Below are positions 62,325 to 64,000 of a stretch of 64,000 nucleotides of DNA, piece by piece. The notes beneath the pieces were generated by a model. That model made no database searches. It was not told where the DNA came from and was given only the letters and a program-made list of their open reading frames with translations. The stretch is from Agrypnia vestita (taxonomy: Eukaryota; Arthropoda; Insecta; Trichoptera; Phryganeidae). The position numbers and the translations under genes are program-made. Within the stretch, counting starts at the first letter, position 1, and each line of letters opens with the position of its first letter. The stretch spans positions 186,001 through 250,000 of the forward strand of contig JADDOH010000474.1 in assembly GCA_016648135.1 (NCBI GenBank). Reading direction: 5' to 3'.

Positions 62325-62370
62325 GTTCTCCTGATGACGTTGAATACGACTGAAACGAAACGTCGAGAAC
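62325..62370 (+). ncRNA. Hammerhead-like ribozyme (right arm, weakened)
   Basis: The plus strand keeps GTTCTC/GAGAAC (6-bp stem I), CTGATGA and GAAACGTC, but its stem II reads GTTGAA against TGAAAC. Pairing is therefore reduced and the arm is probably inactive. Confidence 0.4.
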
Positions 62371-62548
62371 CGTCTCTCGGAAAAACATACGGTTCGTATA
62401 AAATATCCCTAACCATTTATAGTTAAATATGTCTAAAGACCGTAATAATAACCTTAACACTTTAACTACTACTGGTACTAGTGTTATAGAGAATGCCTTT
62501 TAGTCTTTTAGCTAATGACAAAAATTTGGGGAAGTTAGGGAGATAAAG

Positions 62549-62945
62549 CTACAGGGGCTTGTGTGTGGAAAATCGTTGGTTGACAGAGTGAGGAATGAAC
62601 AAATTAGAAGTGGATATAATACTGGCTGTAGTGTGGAAGACAGAGTAAAGAAAGGAGTGCTGAGATGGTTTGGTCATGTAGAACGTATGAACGAGGAAAG
62701 GATGGTTAAGAAAATATATGAGGGGAGTTTTGAAGGCAACAAAAATAGAGGGCGTCCGCGAAAGACCTGGCATGATCACATACTACAAGTATTGGAGGAC
62801 GGTCCTGTTAAAAGCCTCAACAACCTTGCATGAGAAGATTTATGAATGTAACCGAAGCAAAAGTGGTGTGCCAAGATAGACGAATATGGCGTTCTATCCT
62901 CTCTGCCTACCTCTGCGGGAAAACGGCACGACGGTTATTTAGTTA
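62549..62945 (+). pseudogene. RTE-like LINE C-terminal fragment
   Basis: The frame reads LCGKSLVDRVRNEQIRSGYN, TGCSVEDRVKKGVLRWFGHV, ERMNEERMVKKIYEGSFEGN, KNRGRPRKTWHDHILQVLED, GPVKSLNNLA and a stop after a small deletion. It then continues in another frame (RRFMNVTEAKVVCQDRRIWR, SILSAYLCGKTA). It is very similar to 56305-56700. The fragment starts abruptly at 62549. Confidence 0.7.
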
Positions 62946-63190
62946 AGCTACATCAAAGTTTGCATTTTTTTCCAATATTTCTGACCTATCTTCTATATAA
63001 AACGGAGTGTCGTGAAAGTAACATACATCGAGTATTAAAAATTTATTAAAATCGTGCAGAGATTAGAACTTTTTGAAAGCTTTTAATTATTTTATTTGAG
63101 GCGTATCAAAGCGAATGATTTTTTAATATTCAAAATTAATTATTTTCACGATAGTGTAATGTTTTACAAAAGATAAATTAGAAATCTTAG
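62946..63190. mobile_element. Family B MITE, decayed
   Basis: ACATCAAAGTTTGCATTTTT, TCCAATATTTCTGACC and a returning arm (GATAGTGTAATGTTTTACAA, AAGATAAATTAGAAATC) keep the family B order around AACTTTTTGAAAGC. Termini are missing. The stretch to 63602 is otherwise unassigned. Confidence 0.45.
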
Positions 63191-63602
63191 AAAAAAACTA
63201 ACTTTGATGCCGGTTGACCTTTGAGCCAACTGTAAAGAATATTTTCAATTCGAAATTGAATAAAGAAGACTTGTTGAGTTTTACTGCTAGCCGAGAGATA
63301 TCCAGTTCCCGTTCGGTCACTACGAACGTCGTGTCCAAGGTTTTTATCAAACAATCTGGAACTGACCTCCGAGTCGAAGAAAATCTGACTCGGTACTGAC
63401 ATTAAACACAACGACACACCCCGGATAATCTGCCCCACCAAGCTAAAAAGCAGAATATCCATTAAACAAGGAAACTTGAATGTGGCGATTTCTATCATTC
63501 AAATGAATATTAATTTATTTTTTCGCTCAACCAATAGATATTGAATTAATACAGATAAAAAAGGTTATATTATTATTATTTGAGGTATTTTAATATATCA
63601 AT

Positions 63603-63892
63603 GTATATATAGATGTCTCAAAGAGACGAAACTGTATATATTAATGGGAAAGTAGGTATAGAAGTCTTTTGGGTGTACATAGGGCTTACGACCTATCGTA
63701 CGGCTGGCTTAAGTGATCACTTTACACAATGTAACATTCGCCATTTCCACCCATGATAGAATATCATGTGTACCAATTTTTGGAAGTTGTACATATATTT
63801 AAATTTGCGCCACGTTTCACATGTGAGTTCTAACCATCCTATAATCCCATAAATATATACAGTTTCGTCTCTGTGAGACATCTATATATACA
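63603..63892. mobile_element. Family C MITE, complete short copy (290 bp)
   Basis: GTATATATAGATGTCTCAAA, GAGACGAAACTGTATATATT, AATGGGA at the left is the inverse of TCCCATAAATATATACAGTT, TCGTCTCTGTGAGACATCTA, TATATAC at the right, about 46 bp with two or three mismatches. Inside are CATAGGGCTTACGACCTATC and GGCTTAAGTGATCACTTTAC. No ORF. The sequence continuing to about 63976 (GATATACTCAAAATATTTTA) also follows the copy at 48386. Confidence 0.75.
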
Positions 63893-64000
63893 TTGATTGA
63901 TTAATGATATCTCTGTGACAAAAATCCAGTTCTGTTCTGAAAAATTTGGATATACTCAAAATATTTTAATATAGTTTAAACCATAAAACTGCCAATAAGC

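Larger units (their letters stand above)
62156..62427. mobile_element. Penelope-like terminal palindrome (272 bp)
   Basis: Left arm TTAACTGTAAATGGTTACGT ... CCGAGAGACGATTCTCGACG mirrors right arm ... CGTCGAGAACCGTCTCTCGG ... CCATTTATAGTTAA around a GC-rich centre near 62291. It is homologous to the palindrome at 21050-21560. Immediately to the right, ATGTCTAAAGACCGTAATAA encodes MSKDRNNNLNTLTTTGTSVI, E.. and a stop, matching the ORF start beside the other palindrome. Confidence 0.65.

Noticed and set aside
1..64000. Prokaryotic or viral gene organisation
   Set aside because: No long ORFs, operons, Shine-Dalgarno-spaced starts or phage/virus genes; the repeat content is that of an arthropod nuclear genome.

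Overview
This window looks like nuclear DNA of an arthropod, most likely an insect. It is AT-rich and intron-bearing. It has no operon-like gene packing, no ribosome-binding-site logic and no long ORFs. It is dominated by old, mostly non-autonomous transposable elements of kinds common in insects: Helitrons, hAT-like and MADF-bearing DNA elements, Penelope-like retroelements, jockey/CR1-type and RTE-like LINE fragments, and solo LTRs. I cannot name the species.

Layout. 0-10 kb: pieces of an abundant inverted-end MITE (family A), a CACAGTGGG-ended element (3.9-4.9 kb), an ATCGAT-rich element with a 150-bp tandem repeat (5.2-6.4 kb), and a MADF-carrying element (6.43-9.35 kb) split by a 2.2 kb insertion that holds an eroded transposase-like gene. 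10-17 kb: two copies of a second MADF-carrying element (family D), LINE 3' ends, a Helitron, a solo LTR with a 4-bp target duplication, and a family (O) that keeps an LYGxGIDD peptide. 17-26 kb: a Penelope-like fragment with a GIY-YIG domain, a second Penelope-like palindrome, fold-back MITEs, a hAT-like element with a perfect 8-bp target duplication, and a second LTR. 26-36 kb: a 293-bp tandem array, the longest coding remnant (a 5'-truncated LINE reverse transcriptase, 28.2-29.5 kb), long hairpin MITEs (family B) and another MADF element. 36-39 kb: a 36-bp minisatellite and the best host-gene candidate, a GC-rich coiled-coil first exon on the minus strand at 37.1-37.2 kb. 39-53 kb: two more Helitrons, a 7 x 48-bp minisatellite, two more family D copies and an LTR-retrotransposon-like remnant. 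53-64 kb: a 2.6 kb interval bounded by inverted repeats, RTE-like reverse-transcriptase tails, one possible host exon (56.85-56.98 kb), another Penelope-like palindrome and a complete family C MITE.

The most interesting pattern is a set of hammerhead-ribozyme-like cores in the inverted arms of the Penelope-like palindromes and in two other inverted-repeat contexts. Stem sequences differ between loci but stay complementary, and the core (CTGANGA ... GAAA) is constant. Each locus with an intact core has a loopless, self-complementary stem III (ACGT, ACCGGT or ACTAGT), which suggests that the ribozymes act as dimers. The second theme is the repeated in-frame preservation of a MADF DNA-binding domain inside short non-autonomous DNA transposons.

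All calls come from reading the sequence and the supplied translations. No database search or folding program was run.
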